NCBI GenBank assembly: GCA_002344965.1
Contig: DDUU01000038.1
Location: 1 to 64,000 of the forward strand
DNA length: 64,000 nt
Origin: Candidatus Tepidiaquacellales bacterium UBA2330
GTDB taxonomy: Bacteria; Bacteroidota; Ignavibacteria; Tepidaquicellales; Tepidaquicellaceae
Reading direction: 5' to 3'
A program made the position numbers and the translations under genes. Below are positions 46,011 to 55,594 of the stretch, one piece after another. How positions within the stretch are numbered: position 1 is the stretch's first letter; each line of letters starts with the position of its first letter. The notes below the pieces were generated by a model. The model made no database searches and was not told the origin of the DNA. It saw only the letters and a list, made by a program, of their open reading frames with translations.

Positions 46011-48500
46011 TTACTTCAACAGAATCATTTTCCTGGTATCAGTAAAATTCTTTTCTGAGCTTTCAGAATTTACATTCAATTTATAGTAGTAAACCCCGCT
46101 TGTTAATGATCCTGCATTTAAAGTAACGGAATAATTTCCCGGGCTCTGTATCTGACTGACTATTGATTCCACTTCCTTTCCTAATGTATTATATAACTTT
46201 AAAGTAACATATCCCTTCACAGGAATATTATACCTTATTGTTGTAGAAGGATTGAAAGGATTTGGATAATTTTGCTCTAAAGAAAAGTCTGAAGGAATTT
46301 CCGATCCAATGCTTGCTATTCCTGTCAGCCCTGTAATTTCATAAACACCTCTGCCGTGTGTGCCGATTCGCAGTTTATTGGAAGCTTCATTGTAATCAAG
46401 ATGCATTGCAACAGTATTCGGAAGACCTGCCGCAAGTTCTGTCCAGGAATTTCCGTAATTATTCGAAATAAAAACCCCGACATCATTTGCTAAAAGATAT
46501 ATACTGGTTGCTGTACCCGGATAATAAATTAAAAGATCGTTTGCAGGAGAGTCCGGCAGATTGCTGCTGATATTATTCCATGTAGTACCGCCGTTTGAAG
46601 ATCTGTATATATATCCGTTACCGAATCCTGATAATGAAACAAGAACTACATTTGAAGAATCCGGATGTAAGTATATTCCGGTAATGGTTTTGTTGGGTAA
46701 TCCGTTTGTAACATTAGTATAAGTATATCCTCTGTTTGTTGATTTAAAAACCTGACTTCCTGAAGTTGCAAACATTATTTCAGGGGAATTTTTACAAAGT
46801 CCCATCTCTCTGATTGTTCCTGAAGTGCCTGTGGATATTGAAAACCAGCTTGCACCCCAGTTTGTAGTTTTAAAAACTGTCTGTCTTGCTGTATAAAATA
46901 TTCCGGCTGAATCAGGGTGAGATATTAAAGGTGCAACCCATGAACCTGAACCTGTAAGTCCGCTTGTCGCAGTTGTCCAGTTTTCTCCACCGTCCTGCGA
47001 TCTCCTTACTCCGTTATTCTGTGTTTCACCCAGTATATACTGCGGATTAGTCAGATGAAAACAGACTTCTCCTCCGTCACCTCCGAAAGCTGCAACCCAG
47101 TTTTGCGTACCGAGAGTCCTTTGAGTTCCGTTATCCTGAGTTCCTCCCAGTATATGCGCAGCATTTGAAGGATCGGAAGCAATTCTGTAAAACTGAGTTA
47201 ATGTAAGAGTTGTGTTAAGATTAGTCCACGTAGCGCCGCGGTCATTCGATTTCCATATACCGCCGTCATTTACGCTGAGAAGCTCATTTGAATTAGTCGG
47301 ATGAAATTCCAGATTCTGCTGATCGACGTGAACATTTCCTCCGGCATAACCGTTTGTAATATTCTGAAAACTAGTTCCACCGTTGGTTGTTCTCCAGATA
47401 TCAATCGAACCGACATAAGCATAATCCGGATCAAACGGATTTATATACATATAAAAATCATACCATGCCTGACTGCCGGAAAAATTTGTGCCGGGAGCTG
47501 AAGGTGAAAAACTTTCCCCGCTGTCAGTGGATTTAAATACTGATATTGAACTTCCCGAATGAGTTGCAGCAAAAAGTATGTTTGGAGAAGACTTGCTGAC
47601 AGCAATATGATTTCGGGTAGTCGGAAAAACATTTGTATTTAAAGTAAATGTAACGCCTCCGTCAGTGGATACTCTGTATCCTGTACCGCTTCCGATAGCA
47701 TAAGCTCTGCTTCCGTCAGGAGAGAAAACCACATCATCACACCTTCCGGATACAAGAAGATTCCAGGTTACTCCCGCGTCAGTGCTTCTGAATAATCCGC
47801 CGGTTACTCCGAGACTGCTTCTGCTGCCGAGAGCAGCAAGAAGTTCGTTGCCTGCGCCGGGTCTTATGACAATTCTTGAAACATATGTAAGAGATACGCT
47901 GCCAATTTGATAATTAATCCATGAATCACCGCCGTTAGTTGATTTTAGTAATCCTCTTCCGTAATATGAAGCTCCGCTGTAAGTCGCTTCACCTGTGCCG
48001 TAATAAATAATGTTTGTATTATTCGGATCGATCGCTAAAGCTCCTGAAGATAAAGAAACTTCATCCTGCATCTTAGGTATCCATGTCATTCCTCCGTCTG
48101 TTGATTTCCAAACCCCGCCGAATGCAGCGCCGAGATAAATAGTTGATGGATTTACAGGATCATATTTTACTGTCGTAATTCGCGAAGAAATATTTCCGTA
48201 AGTGAAATAATAACCAGAAGTAGGACCGATGTTTGTCCATGTATTTCTTCCGTCAAGTAAATATCCGTCAGTCTGTCTGAGCAGATTTCTCTGTTTCAGT
48301 GAGTTTGAATACGCGTCATCAGGTAATTTATTGTTGGGATACATTCTTTGTTCATAAAACCATCTTTCTCTGTTAAATGAATTTCTGTTCTTGGTTGATT
48401 CAGGAGCATTGTCATAAGGATTTCCGGGGATGAAAAGATCCTGTGCTTGAGAACTTAAAGAAACGGCAATTAAGAAAACTGAAAATAATAATTTTATCAT
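46011..48500 (-). CDS. Large BNR/sortilin-like propeller protein with T9SS sorting domain
   Basis: 829 residues. A signal peptide (1-19) precedes a short N-terminal region and two multi-bladed propellers (about 85-740) built from BNR-type repeats: G-G-V-W-K-S-T-D-G-G-M-T-W, then S-T-N-G-G-D-S-W, S-T-D-A-G-V-T-W, and many asp-box S-x-D/N-x-G-x-T/S-W motifs. The first blade pattern P-V-N-P-S-T-I-Y-L-G-A-A-F-G-G-V-W is typical of sortilin/VPS10-like secreted proteins in the FCB group. A type A sorting domain fills the last 80 residues. It is likely a surface glycan- or polymer-binding protein; sialidase activity cannot be claimed. Confidence 0.87.
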   Translation of the reverse strand: MIKLLFSVFLIAVSLSSQAQDLFIPGNPYDNAPESTKNRNSFNRERWFYEQRMYPNNKLPDDAYSNSLKQRNLLRQTDGYLLDGRNTWTNIGPTSGYYFTYGNISSRITTVKYDPVNPSTIYLGAAFGGVWKSTDGGMTWIPKMQDEVSLSSGALAIDPNNTNIIYYGTGEATYSGASYYGRGLLKSTNGGDSWINYQIGSVSLTYVSRIVIRPGAGNELLAALGSRSSLGVTGGLFRSTDAGVTWNLLVSGRCDDVVFSPDGSRAYAIGSGTGYRVSTDGGVTFTLNTNVFPTTRNHIAVSKSSPNILFAATHSGSSISVFKSTDSGESFSPSAPGTNFSGSQAWYDFYMYINPFDPDYAYVGSIDIWRTTNGGTSFQNITNGYAGGNVHVDQQNLEFHPTNSNELLSVNDGGIWKSNDRGATWTNLNTTLTLTQFYRIASDPSNAAHILGGTQDNGTQRTLGTQNWVAAFGGDGGEVCFHLTNPQYILGETQNNGVRRSQDGGENWTTATSGLTGSGSWVAPLISHPDSAGIFYTARQTVFKTTNWGASWFSISTGTSGTIREMGLCKNSPEIMFATSGSQVFKSTNRGYTYTNVTNGLPNKTITGIYLHPDSSNVVLVSLSGFGNGYIYRSSNGGTTWNNISSNLPDSPANDLLIYYPGTATSIYLLANDVGVFISNNYGNSWTELAAGLPNTVAMHLDYNEASNKLRIGTHGRGVYEITGLTGIASIGSEIPSDFSLEQNYPNPFNPSTTIRYNIPVKGYVTLKLYNTLGKEVESIVSQIQSPGNYSVTLNAGSLTSGVYYYKLNVNSESSEKNFTDTRKMILLK

Positions 48501-48716
48501 TGTAGAATTTTTTTTCTTTTAAAATAGTAATTGTATAAACAAAATAAAGTAATTTTTGAATAAAACTTTGAGAACCTGAACTATTCAAAAAGAATCACGC
48601 TGATCAGTTATATGATTTTCTAATTTTAAGTGCTTTTATTAAAACTCAATTTTGGCTAAATTGAAATCTCCAAAGTTATTAATTTGTAATCCTGATTTTA
48701 AATTAATTTTTTAAAT

Positions 48717-49451
48717 TTGAATTTACGTTTTATTTTCTTAGTATTGATATTTGGATTTATATCAAATATCGCTTACCCGCAGTTTTTTCCGAGATTCTCA
48801 TTAGCAGGCGGACCAACTGTCGGATGGCAGTTTCAGAATGTCGATGACCTTAATGCACAGATGGTTAGTATTGGTGTCCCCGAATTTCCTAAGGACGGAT
48901 TTCTGACGCTCGGCGGCGGCGGATTTATTGAGCTTCCGATAAAAGGATTTGACTGGCTAAGGATAGGCGGCTCAGGGACGGGCTTTACTTACGAAAGAAA
49001 TGTTACTGATCAGAATAATGTCTCTAAAACCGTTATATATTCATTCGGCGCAGGAGGCGTATCTTTTGATTATGTTAAGGTTTTGAGCAAAAAATTTGAT
49101 CTGACTTTCGGAGCTTTTTTATCTACAGGCAATCTTACAATTCAGATATATCAGAATACAGCCGATTTCGGAAACTGGAATAATATATTCGGTGAGGTCG
49201 GATCCGGCGCATCTTCTAATAATATTTCCAGGAAACTGACCAAAAGATTTTATTCGGCGCAGCCGCAGATCGGGATAGGTTTCTTTCTTGCAAAATATCT
49301 TTATGCAAAACTAAACACCGGTTATCTTTTCAGTGTCAGCAATGACTGGAAAGTCGATAACGATATACCTGTAACCAATGCGCCTGAAGGAATCAAAGCA
49401 GACGGGTTTAATATAAACTTCGGTCTTAACTTCGGATTGTTCACAAAATAA
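48717..49451 (+). CDS. Outer-membrane beta-barrel protein
   Basis: 244 residues from a TTG start; the TTG is preferred because it is the only one giving a full signal peptide (residues 1-22: N-L-R-F-I-F-L-V-L-I-F-G-F). The mature part alternates hydrophobic and polar residues in about eight strands with G-rich turns and ends in F-G-L-N-F-G-L-F-T-K, as in small porin-like barrels. No known OmpA-type periplasmic domain is present. The divergent neighbour begins 216 bases away. Substrate unknown. Confidence 0.75.
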   Translation: MNLRFIFLVLIFGFISNIAYPQFFPRFSLAGGPTVGWQFQNVDDLNAQMVSIGVPEFPKDGFLTLGGGGFIELPIKGFDWLRIGGSGTGFTYERNVTDQNNVSKTVIYSFGAGGVSFDYVKVLSKKFDLTFGAFLSTGNLTIQIYQNTADFGNWNNIFGEVGSGASSNNISRKLTKRFYSAQPQIGIGFFLAKYLYAKLNTGYLFSVSNDWKVDNDIPVTNAPEGIKADGFNINFGLNFGLFTK

Positions 49452-49459
49452 TTAAATAA

Positions 49460-50485
49460 ATGAAAAATATTCTGGTAACCGGCGGCGCCGGTTTTATAGG
49501 AAGCAATTTTATAAAATTCGCTTTGCTGAATACAGGATTTAATCTTGTAAATTTTGATAAGCTGACTTATGCGGGTAATCTTGAAAATCTGACTGAAGTA
49601 GAATTCAATGACAGGTATAAATTTATAAAAGGTGATATTTGCGAAAAACATGAAGTTGAAAAAGCAGTTCATGAAAATGAAATCGATACAATTATAAATT
49701 TCGCTGCGGAATCTCACGTTGACAGAAGCATTCTTGGCGCTAAAGAGTTTATCAATACAAATGTTATGGGTACCCACGTCCTGCTGGAAGTTCTTAAAGA
49801 TAATAAACTTGAAAAATATCTTCAGGTATCCACGGATGAAGTTTACGGTTCACTTCCTGAAGACAAAAAAGAAATTTTGTTTACCGAGTCAACACCTATA
49901 ACTGCAAACAGTCCTTACTCCGCAAGCAAAGCTTCGGCTGATCTTTTGTGTAATGCTTTTCATCATACTTTCGGTCTGCCGATTCTGATCACAAGATGCT
50001 CAAATAATTACGGACCATATCAGTTTCCTGAAAAACTTATTCCCCTAATGATTGCTAAGACACTGAACGGTGAAAAACTGCCTGTTTACGGAGACGGGAA
50101 GAATGTGCGTGACTGGCTTTATGTGGAAGATCATTGTTCGGCTATTATTAAAGTCCTTACAGAAGGAAAATCAGGCGATGTATATAATATCGGCGGAAAC
50201 AACGAATGGTATAATATCGATATTGTAAAGTTAATACTTAAGAAACTCGGAAAGACCGATGATATGATTCAGTATGTAAAGGACAGACCGGGACATGACA
50301 GAAGATATGCAATAGATTCCTCAAAGATAGCAAATGAACTCAGCTGGAAACCTGCTTATGATTTTGAAACCGGAATAACACTGACAATTGACTGGTATTT
50401 AAAAAATGAAGAATGGTGGAGGAAAGTAATGAGCGGTGAATATCAGAAATACTATTCAGAAAATTACAGAGACAAGGTTTCATGA
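49460..50485 (+). CDS. rfbB: dTDP-glucose 4,6-dehydratase
   Basis: 341 residues, extended short-chain dehydrogenase. The NAD-binding motif T-G-G-A-G-F-I-G-S-N lies at residues 7-16, the active-site S-T-D-E-V-Y-G near 128, and the catalytic Y-S-A-S-K near 153. R-D-W-L-Y-V-E-D-H and the substrate-binding R-P-G-H-D-R-R-Y-A-I are intact. It converts dTDP-glucose to dTDP-4-keto-6-deoxyglucose for rhamnose or other deoxysugars of surface polysaccharide. The rest of the rml pathway is not in the window. It begins 8 bases after the barrel protein gene. Confidence 0.95.
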   Translation: MKNILVTGGAGFIGSNFIKFALLNTGFNLVNFDKLTYAGNLENLTEVEFNDRYKFIKGDICEKHEVEKAVHENEIDTIINFAAESHVDRSILGAKEFINTNVMGTHVLLEVLKDNKLEKYLQVSTDEVYGSLPEDKKEILFTESTPITANSPYSASKASADLLCNAFHHTFGLPILITRCSNNYGPYQFPEKLIPLMIAKTLNGEKLPVYGDGKNVRDWLYVEDHCSAIIKVLTEGKSGDVYNIGGNNEWYNIDIVKLILKKLGKTDDMIQYVKDRPGHDRRYAIDSSKIANELSWKPAYDFETGITLTIDWYLKNEEWWRKVMSGEYQKYYSENYRDKVS

Positions 50486-50513
50486 GATTTTAATCACATT
50501 AATAAATTATCAG

Positions 50514-50560
50514 AATTCAAACCGGGCTGCGGTTTTAAAATTGGTTTGAATTTTTTTTTT
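50514..50560 (+). terminator. Rho-independent terminator after rfbB
   Basis: AATTCAAACC (50514-50523) pairs with GGTTTGAATT (50543-50552), a 10-bp stem, followed by a run of ten T. An inner ACCG/CGGT pair may stabilise an alternative fold. Confidence 0.88.
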
Positions 50561-50594
50561 ATTAAAATTATTTTTAACGATATTTAATTTATTT

Positions 50595-51536
50595 ATGTCC
50601 ATAAAAGTAGAAAACCTATCGAAATATTACGGACAGCAGGCTGCTGTAAATAATATTTCATTTGAAATAAACACCGGTGAAATAGTTGGCTTTCTTGGTC
50701 CTAACGGAGCAGGAAAATCCACAACCATGAAAATGATCACTACATATCTTACTCCGAATAAAGGTAAGATACTTGTGAATAATGTCGATACTGAAACCAA
50801 TTCAATGGAAGTAAGAAGAAAGATCGGATACTTACCGGAACAGAATCCTTTATATCTCGATATGAACGTCATTGATTACCTTGAATATGCAGCTGAGCTG
50901 GAGTCAGTTCCCAAAGCTGATATTTCGAAAGCGATTAAAAAAATGGTTGAAGTGTGCGGTCTCGGTGAAGTCCAGCATAAAGATATTGGCGAACTTTCCA
51001 AAGGTTTCAGACAAAGAGTCGGACTCGCACAGGCGATGATTCACGATCCGGAAGTACTGATACTGGACGAACCAACCTCCGGTCTTGACCCTAATCAGAT
51101 CATTGAAATCAGAAACTTAATTAAAAAACTCGGCAAGGAAAAAACGCTTGTCCTTTCAACTCATATTATGCAGGAAGTCGAAGCTACATGCGACAGAGTG
51201 CTTATAATAAATAAGGGTGAAATTGTAGCTGACGGCTCACCGGATACGCTTCAGTCAAAATTCAAAGGTCAGCTTGATATTACACTGATACTTAAAAAAG
51301 ATTCAACTGATAAAGCGCTGATTCTGAAAGCTGTTTCATCCATAAAAAATATTGATAAAGCCAGAATTCTCAAAGAAGACGAGAATTCAATTCACTTCAG
51401 TCTTACAGGATTAAAAGGAACTGACGTTAGAGAAGATATATTTAAAAAAATTGTATCAATGAATATGGTTTTACTCGGAATGCATCAGGAAGAAACTTCG
51501 CTTGAAGATATTTTCAGACAATTAACGAATAATTAA
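50595..51536 (+). CDS. gldA: ABC transporter ATP-binding protein, GldA-like
   Basis: 313 residues. The Walker A motif G-P-N-G-A-G-K-S-T lies near residue 36, the Q-loop and signature L-S-K-G-F-R-Q-R-V near 134, and Walker B V-L-I-L-D-E-P-T-S-G-L-D-P near 155. The C-terminal extension is typical of the GldA/NodI type. GldA, GldF and GldG form an ABC system first described for gliding motility in Flavobacterium. Here it is followed 13 bases later by the GldF-type permease and then GldG. The substrate is unknown; whether it has anything to do with motility here is not shown. Confidence 0.88.
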   Translation: MSIKVENLSKYYGQQAAVNNISFEINTGEIVGFLGPNGAGKSTTMKMITTYLTPNKGKILVNNVDTETNSMEVRRKIGYLPEQNPLYLDMNVIDYLEYAAELESVPKADISKAIKKMVEVCGLGEVQHKDIGELSKGFRQRVGLAQAMIHDPEVLILDEPTSGLDPNQIIEIRNLIKKLGKEKTLVLSTHIMQEVEATCDRVLIINKGEIVADGSPDTLQSKFKGQLDITLILKKDSTDKALILKAVSSIKNIDKARILKEDENSIHFSLTGLKGTDVREDIFKKIVSMNMVLLGMHQEETSLEDIFRQLTNN

Positions 51537-51549
51537 GAAATAAATATAA

Positions 51550-52260
51550 ATGAAAAATATATTAACAATTTTTAGAAAAGAGCTAAGGTCTTATTTTAAT
51601 TCTCCGGTCGCCTATATTGTTATAGTCGTCTTTCTGATTATTACAGGTTGGTTCTTTACAAGTAATTTGTTTATAAGCGGTGTTGTAACTATGAGAAATG
51701 TATTTGATATTATTCCGTTTATATTTCTTTTTTTCATACCGGCAATTTCAATGAGGACGTTTTCGGAAGAAAAAAAATCAGGTACAATTGAACTGCTGCT
51801 GACCAAACCTATATCTGACATGGATATTGTGGTCGGAAAATTTTTAGCTACTTTAACGCTCACTGCAATTGCTCTGGCATTAACGTTAATATATGTGATC
51901 AGCCTGACGTTTCTCGGACCAATTGATACAGGTTCAATTATAGGGGCATATATAGGTCTTCTTCTTATGAGCGGAATTTATATAGGCATCGGAATTTTCG
52001 CTTCATCTCTTACTGAAAATCAGGTTGTAGCATTTATTATAAGTTTCCTGATAGTATTCGGATTATTTCTTCTGAATAAAGTCCTGATATTTTTACCGCC
52101 CGAATTTGCGTCAGTTCTTGAATATATCAGCGTGGATTATCATTTCAGCAATATTGCAAGAGGCGTTATTGATTCAAGAGATATTATATATTATCTGAGC
52201 GGAATTACAATATTCCTCTTACTAACAAGGACATCGCTCGAGAGCAGAAGATGGTCTTAA
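51550..52260 (+). CDS. gldF: ABC-2 type permease, GldF-like
   Basis: 236 residues with six predicted transmembrane helices and the ABC-2 permease layout (F-R-K-E-L-R-S-Y-F-N-S-P-V-A at the start; F-S-E-E-K-K-S-G-T-I-E-L-L-L-T-K-P in the loop after the second helix). It is the membrane part of the GldA-F-G transporter and forms an operon with the ATPase before it and GldG after it (30-base gap). Confidence 0.87.
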   Translation: MKNILTIFRKELRSYFNSPVAYIVIVVFLIITGWFFTSNLFISGVVTMRNVFDIIPFIFLFFIPAISMRTFSEEKKSGTIELLLTKPISDMDIVVGKFLATLTLTAIALALTLIYVISLTFLGPIDTGSIIGAYIGLLLMSGIYIGIGIFASSLTENQVVAFIISFLIVFGLFLLNKVLIFLPPEFASVLEYISVDYHFSNIARGVIDSRDIIYYLSGITIFLLLTRTSLESRRWS

Positions 52261-52290
52261 AATTTTAAATTTAATTTTTGTATTTCCAAA

Positions 52291-53901
52291 ATGAATAAAA
52301 AAGAAATTTTAATAAAGCTTGCTGTCATAATCGGAATCATAATAGTTATAAATGTGATCTCCAAAAGAGTTTTTACGCGCGTTGACATTACAAAAAACAA
52401 GAGCTTTACCCTGTCTCCTATCAGCAAAGATATTGTCTCCGGGCTTGATGATAATCTTCTTATCAAAGCGTATTTCAGTGAGAATCTCCCCGCACCTTAT
52501 AATAATCTCAGAAGGCAGGTTCAGGATATACTCGATGACTTCAGATCTTATTCCAAAGGAAATATGAATTATGAGTTTCTTAACCCTACGACAAGCGGTG
52601 ACGAAGCAGGAAATGAACTTGATCAGGAAGCTCAGAAATTCGGCATCCAGCCTGTGCAGATACAGGCAATGGATAATGACAAGCTGGAAGTGAAAAGAGC
52701 TTATCTCGGTCTTGCATTGCTTTATGAAGGAAAACAGGAAGTCATACCGGTAATTCAGAATGCTGATAATCTTGAATATGAAATAACCAGTCTTATCAAG
52801 AAAATGACCACCAAAACCAAAAAGAAAGTCGGTTTTCTGACAGGTCACGGCGAAGTGGACCTGAGCAAACTCAATCAAATCAATGGCGCGCTGAGTCAGC
52901 AGTATGATGTAACTACGGTCGATCTGAAAACTTCAGCTACTCTGGATCCGGAAATGAAAGCACTGATTATTATGTCGCCAAAGACAGCTTTTTCTGAAAG
53001 TGATAAATATAAACTTGATCAGTTTATTATGAACGGTGGAAATGTTGCTTTTTTAATTGACAGGATCGTTCCGGATTTTCAGCAGCAGCAGATGGTTATT
53101 GGAAAAGAAGTAATTACTAATCTGGATGACCAGCTTTTAAATTACGGTATCAGAATTAATATGGATCTTGTAAGAGATCTGCAGTGCTCTCCGGTTCAGG
53201 TTCAGTCAGCTATTGGTTTCCCGATTTCAGTGAATTATCCTTTTTTTCCGGCTATTACAAATATCGCAAAAGACAATCCTGCATTTAAAAATATCAAAAG
53301 CGTTGTCCTTACTTATTCAAGTTCAATCGATACAAGCATTGCCGCCGGAAAAAATCTTGACATAAAGCCACTGCTTGTTACTTCCGATAAATCAGGTCTT
53401 GTTGTGGATTTCTTTTTTCTGAATCTAGAGCAGTTTCAGAGCATGACAAAGCAGTCAGCTGATACATTGTTTAATAAAAAAGGATTTACCGTAGGAGCTA
53501 CTTACTCAGGAAAGTTTAAAAGTTTTTATGCAGGAAAAGAAGTACCTGCTGATACTTCATCTTCATGGGTTCCGCTTTCCGGAGAAAGACTTAATGACAG
53601 CCGGAGCGAAAGCAAAATAATAGCTATCGGCGACGGTGAATTTGCAAATGAGGAAAACAGACCTCCGAGGGAAAATATTGTTTTCTTTATTAACCTTGTC
53701 GATTATCTTATGGATGATGTAGGGCTTGCGGAAATCAGAACAAAGATGTCTTCGGAATCACCAATTCAGGAAACTTCAGACGACACAAAGAAATTTCTAA
53801 AATGGTTTAATCTGATATTTCCTCCGGCGCTAATTTTAATAATTGGTCTTTATAAATGGAATCAGAGAAAGCAAAAAAAGAAAACTTTGCAGAAAACATA
53901 A
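52291..53901 (+). CDS. gldG: GldG-like ABC auxiliary protein
   Basis: 536 residues. One N-terminal transmembrane helix (about 9-24) is followed by D-I-T-K-N-K-S-F-T-L-S-P-I-S, the hallmark start of GldG/ABC-type auxiliary proteins. A large periplasmic region of Rossmann-like strands follows (K-V-G-F-L-T-G-H-G-E near residue 180; F-I-M-N-G-G-N-V-A-F-L-I-D near 245). A second transmembrane helix near residue 510 and a basic tail close it. It partners the GldA/GldF transporter. Confidence 0.87.
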   Translation: MNKKEILIKLAVIIGIIIVINVISKRVFTRVDITKNKSFTLSPISKDIVSGLDDNLLIKAYFSENLPAPYNNLRRQVQDILDDFRSYSKGNMNYEFLNPTTSGDEAGNELDQEAQKFGIQPVQIQAMDNDKLEVKRAYLGLALLYEGKQEVIPVIQNADNLEYEITSLIKKMTTKTKKKVGFLTGHGEVDLSKLNQINGALSQQYDVTTVDLKTSATLDPEMKALIIMSPKTAFSESDKYKLDQFIMNGGNVAFLIDRIVPDFQQQQMVIGKEVITNLDDQLLNYGIRINMDLVRDLQCSPVQVQSAIGFPISVNYPFFPAITNIAKDNPAFKNIKSVVLTYSSSIDTSIAAGKNLDIKPLLVTSDKSGLVVDFFFLNLEQFQSMTKQSADTLFNKKGFTVGATYSGKFKSFYAGKEVPADTSSSWVPLSGERLNDSRSESKIIAIGDGEFANEENRPPRENIVFFINLVDYLMDDVGLAEIRTKMSSESPIQETSDDTKKFLKWFNLIFPPALILIIGLYKWNQRKQKKKTLQKT

Positions 53902-53937
53902 ATATAAATTATCTGAGATTAATTAATTTTATTTTAA

Positions 53938-54843
53938 ATGAAAAGCAATAAAATATATTTATACATTGTAATATTTGCAGCGCTTCTAATTGCCGCTTAT
54001 TTTATTACGGCAGACAGGGGAGAAAAAACTACAAGCTACAAATTAAAGGAAACAAAACTGTTCGAGCTTGATTCTGTAAAAGCGGACAGGATAGAGATTG
54101 TTAACAACGGCGCAAAAATCGTTCTTTCCAAAGCAACAGGAGAATGGAGAATGACTGAGCCCAGAGATTACCGGACTGTTTCTTCACTTGTAGAAAATGC
54201 AGTTTCCAATCTTTCCAATATGAAACTAGAAAGTATTGTTTCAAAAAATCCTGAAAAGCAGGATTCCTACGGGTTTGACGAGTCGAATAAAGCGGTAATA
54301 ACTGTTTTTGCATCGGGAAATAAAGTATCTGAATTTTTACTTGGTAATTCAGCTTCCATATCAGCTTCCTATGTTAAAAAACCTGATTCCGAAAATATCT
54401 ATATGGCTGAAAATTTTGACAGAAATAATTTTGTTAAACTTGATCCGAATGAATGGCTGGATAAAAATATCTTATCCATTCCTAAACAGTCCGTAAACTC
54501 TATTGAATGGTCAATGCCGGGTGAAAGTTTTATCGCTGAAAAAAATGAGTCGGGTAATTTTTATATTGGAACTGACTCCGCCGGAAAGAATTTTGACGGA
54601 ATTCTGAATCTGCTTGAAAGACTTCAGACTACGGGATTCAGTGACACTACTCTTTCCGATCAGACAGTTTTCACAAGTAAAGTAGTAGTTGACTCCGGTA
54701 AGAAAACTGAACTGAACTTTCTTAAGCTCGATACTTCGCCTGTAAAATACCTACTTTTAATTTCAGACGATAAGCAGATTTATGAAGTGGATGAAAATTA
54801 TGCGAATAATCTTTTAAAATCAAAAAAAGATATACTGCAGTAA
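53938..54843 (+). CDS. DUF4340-type membrane-anchored protein
   Basis: 301 residues. An N-terminal transmembrane anchor (about 6-24) precedes a periplasmic region with D-R-I-E-I-V-N-N-G-A-K-I-V-L-S, then W-R-M-T-E-P-R-D-Y and a K-L-D-P-N-E-W-L-D-K segment. These are the features of the DUF4340 family, which usually follows GldG-like genes in FCB and other bacteria. It is 36 bases after gldG, so it is probably the fourth member of the transporter operon. Function unknown. Confidence 0.8.
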   Translation: MKSNKIYLYIVIFAALLIAAYFITADRGEKTTSYKLKETKLFELDSVKADRIEIVNNGAKIVLSKATGEWRMTEPRDYRTVSSLVENAVSNLSNMKLESIVSKNPEKQDSYGFDESNKAVITVFASGNKVSEFLLGNSASISASYVKKPDSENIYMAENFDRNNFVKLDPNEWLDKNILSIPKQSVNSIEWSMPGESFIAEKNESGNFYIGTDSAGKNFDGILNLLERLQTTGFSDTTLSDQTVFTSKVVVDSGKKTELNFLKLDTSPVKYLLLISDDKQIYEVDENYANNLLKSKKDILQ

Positions 54844-54899
54844 CAGTTCTTTTTAAACTCTTGAATATCTTTTTAAAAATTTTACTGTTAATTTAACTC

Positions 54900-55592
54900 A
54901 TGCTGAACTTAATCGGAATAATTGTTACGAGTTACTTAATCGGATCTATTCCCTTTGCTCTTATAGTCGGGAAAATATTTAAGAAGATTGATATACGCAA
55001 CTACGGCAGCGGTAATCTCGGCTCTACCAATGCTTTCAGAGTCCTTGGCATTCCTCTCGGTATTCTTGTTCAGATATTAGATATTTCCAAAGGTCTTTTT
55101 GCCGTGCTGGTGGTAACAAGATTGTTTTACCCCGATCTTCCTTTCGAAAACTATACACCATTTGAAGATATTACTGTTCTGAAAATTATCTCAGGATTAA
55201 GTGCAGTCATCGGACATACATATTCGGTATTCGTGAATTTTAAAGGCGGTAAAGGAATTAATACTGCACTTGGAATGCTTATCTCATTAGCTCCTGTTGA
55301 AGTAGGTATCAGTGTCGGATTCTTTATTATTACTTTACTATCTTCCGGGTATGTTTCACTCGGTTCTATTGTGGCTTCATTTCTCTTTCCGGTAATTATG
55401 TTTATCAGAGAAAATATTTTTAAAGTGGACATTTACGGATATAATACTTTAATTTTTTTCAGCATAGGTATTTCCATATTACTTATCTATAATCACAGGG
55501 ATAATATCAAACGACTTCTTTACGGAAAAGAAAACAGATTTGAAAAGCTCTGGCTTATCAGAATTTTTAAAATCAAAGCTCCGCTTTCCTGA
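54900..55592 (+). CDS. plsY: Acyl-phosphate:glycerol-3-phosphate acyltransferase
   Basis: 230 residues with five or more transmembrane helices. PlsY motifs are intact: S-Y-L-I-G-S-I-P-F-A near residue 11, R-N-Y-G-S-G-N-L-G-S-T-N-A near 33 and the central G-H-x-x-x-x-F-V-N-F-K-G-G-K-G near 108. It transfers an acyl group from acyl phosphate to the sn-1 position of glycerol 3-phosphate, the first committed step in phospholipid synthesis. It lies two bases before gpsA. Confidence 0.96.
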   Translation: MLNLIGIIVTSYLIGSIPFALIVGKIFKKIDIRNYGSGNLGSTNAFRVLGIPLGILVQILDISKGLFAVLVVTRLFYPDLPFENYTPFEDITVLKIISGLSAVIGHTYSVFVNFKGGKGINTALGMLISLAPVEVGISVGFFIITLLSSGYVSLGSIVASFLFPVIMFIRENIFKVDIYGYNTLIFFSIGISILLIYNHRDNIKRLLYGKENRFEKLWLIRIFKIKAPLS

Positions 55593-55594
55593 CT

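Noticed and set aside
46011..48500. Sialidase activity for the BNR-repeat protein
   Set aside because: Asp-box repeats alone do not indicate sialidase; the catalytic Arg triad and the nucleophile Tyr/Glu pair could not be recognised.
50595..54843. Evidence for gliding motility
   Set aside because: Only the GldA/F/G transporter is present; none of the core gliding genes (gldB, gldD, gldH, gldJ, sprB) is in the window, and GldAFG-like systems occur in non-gliding relatives.
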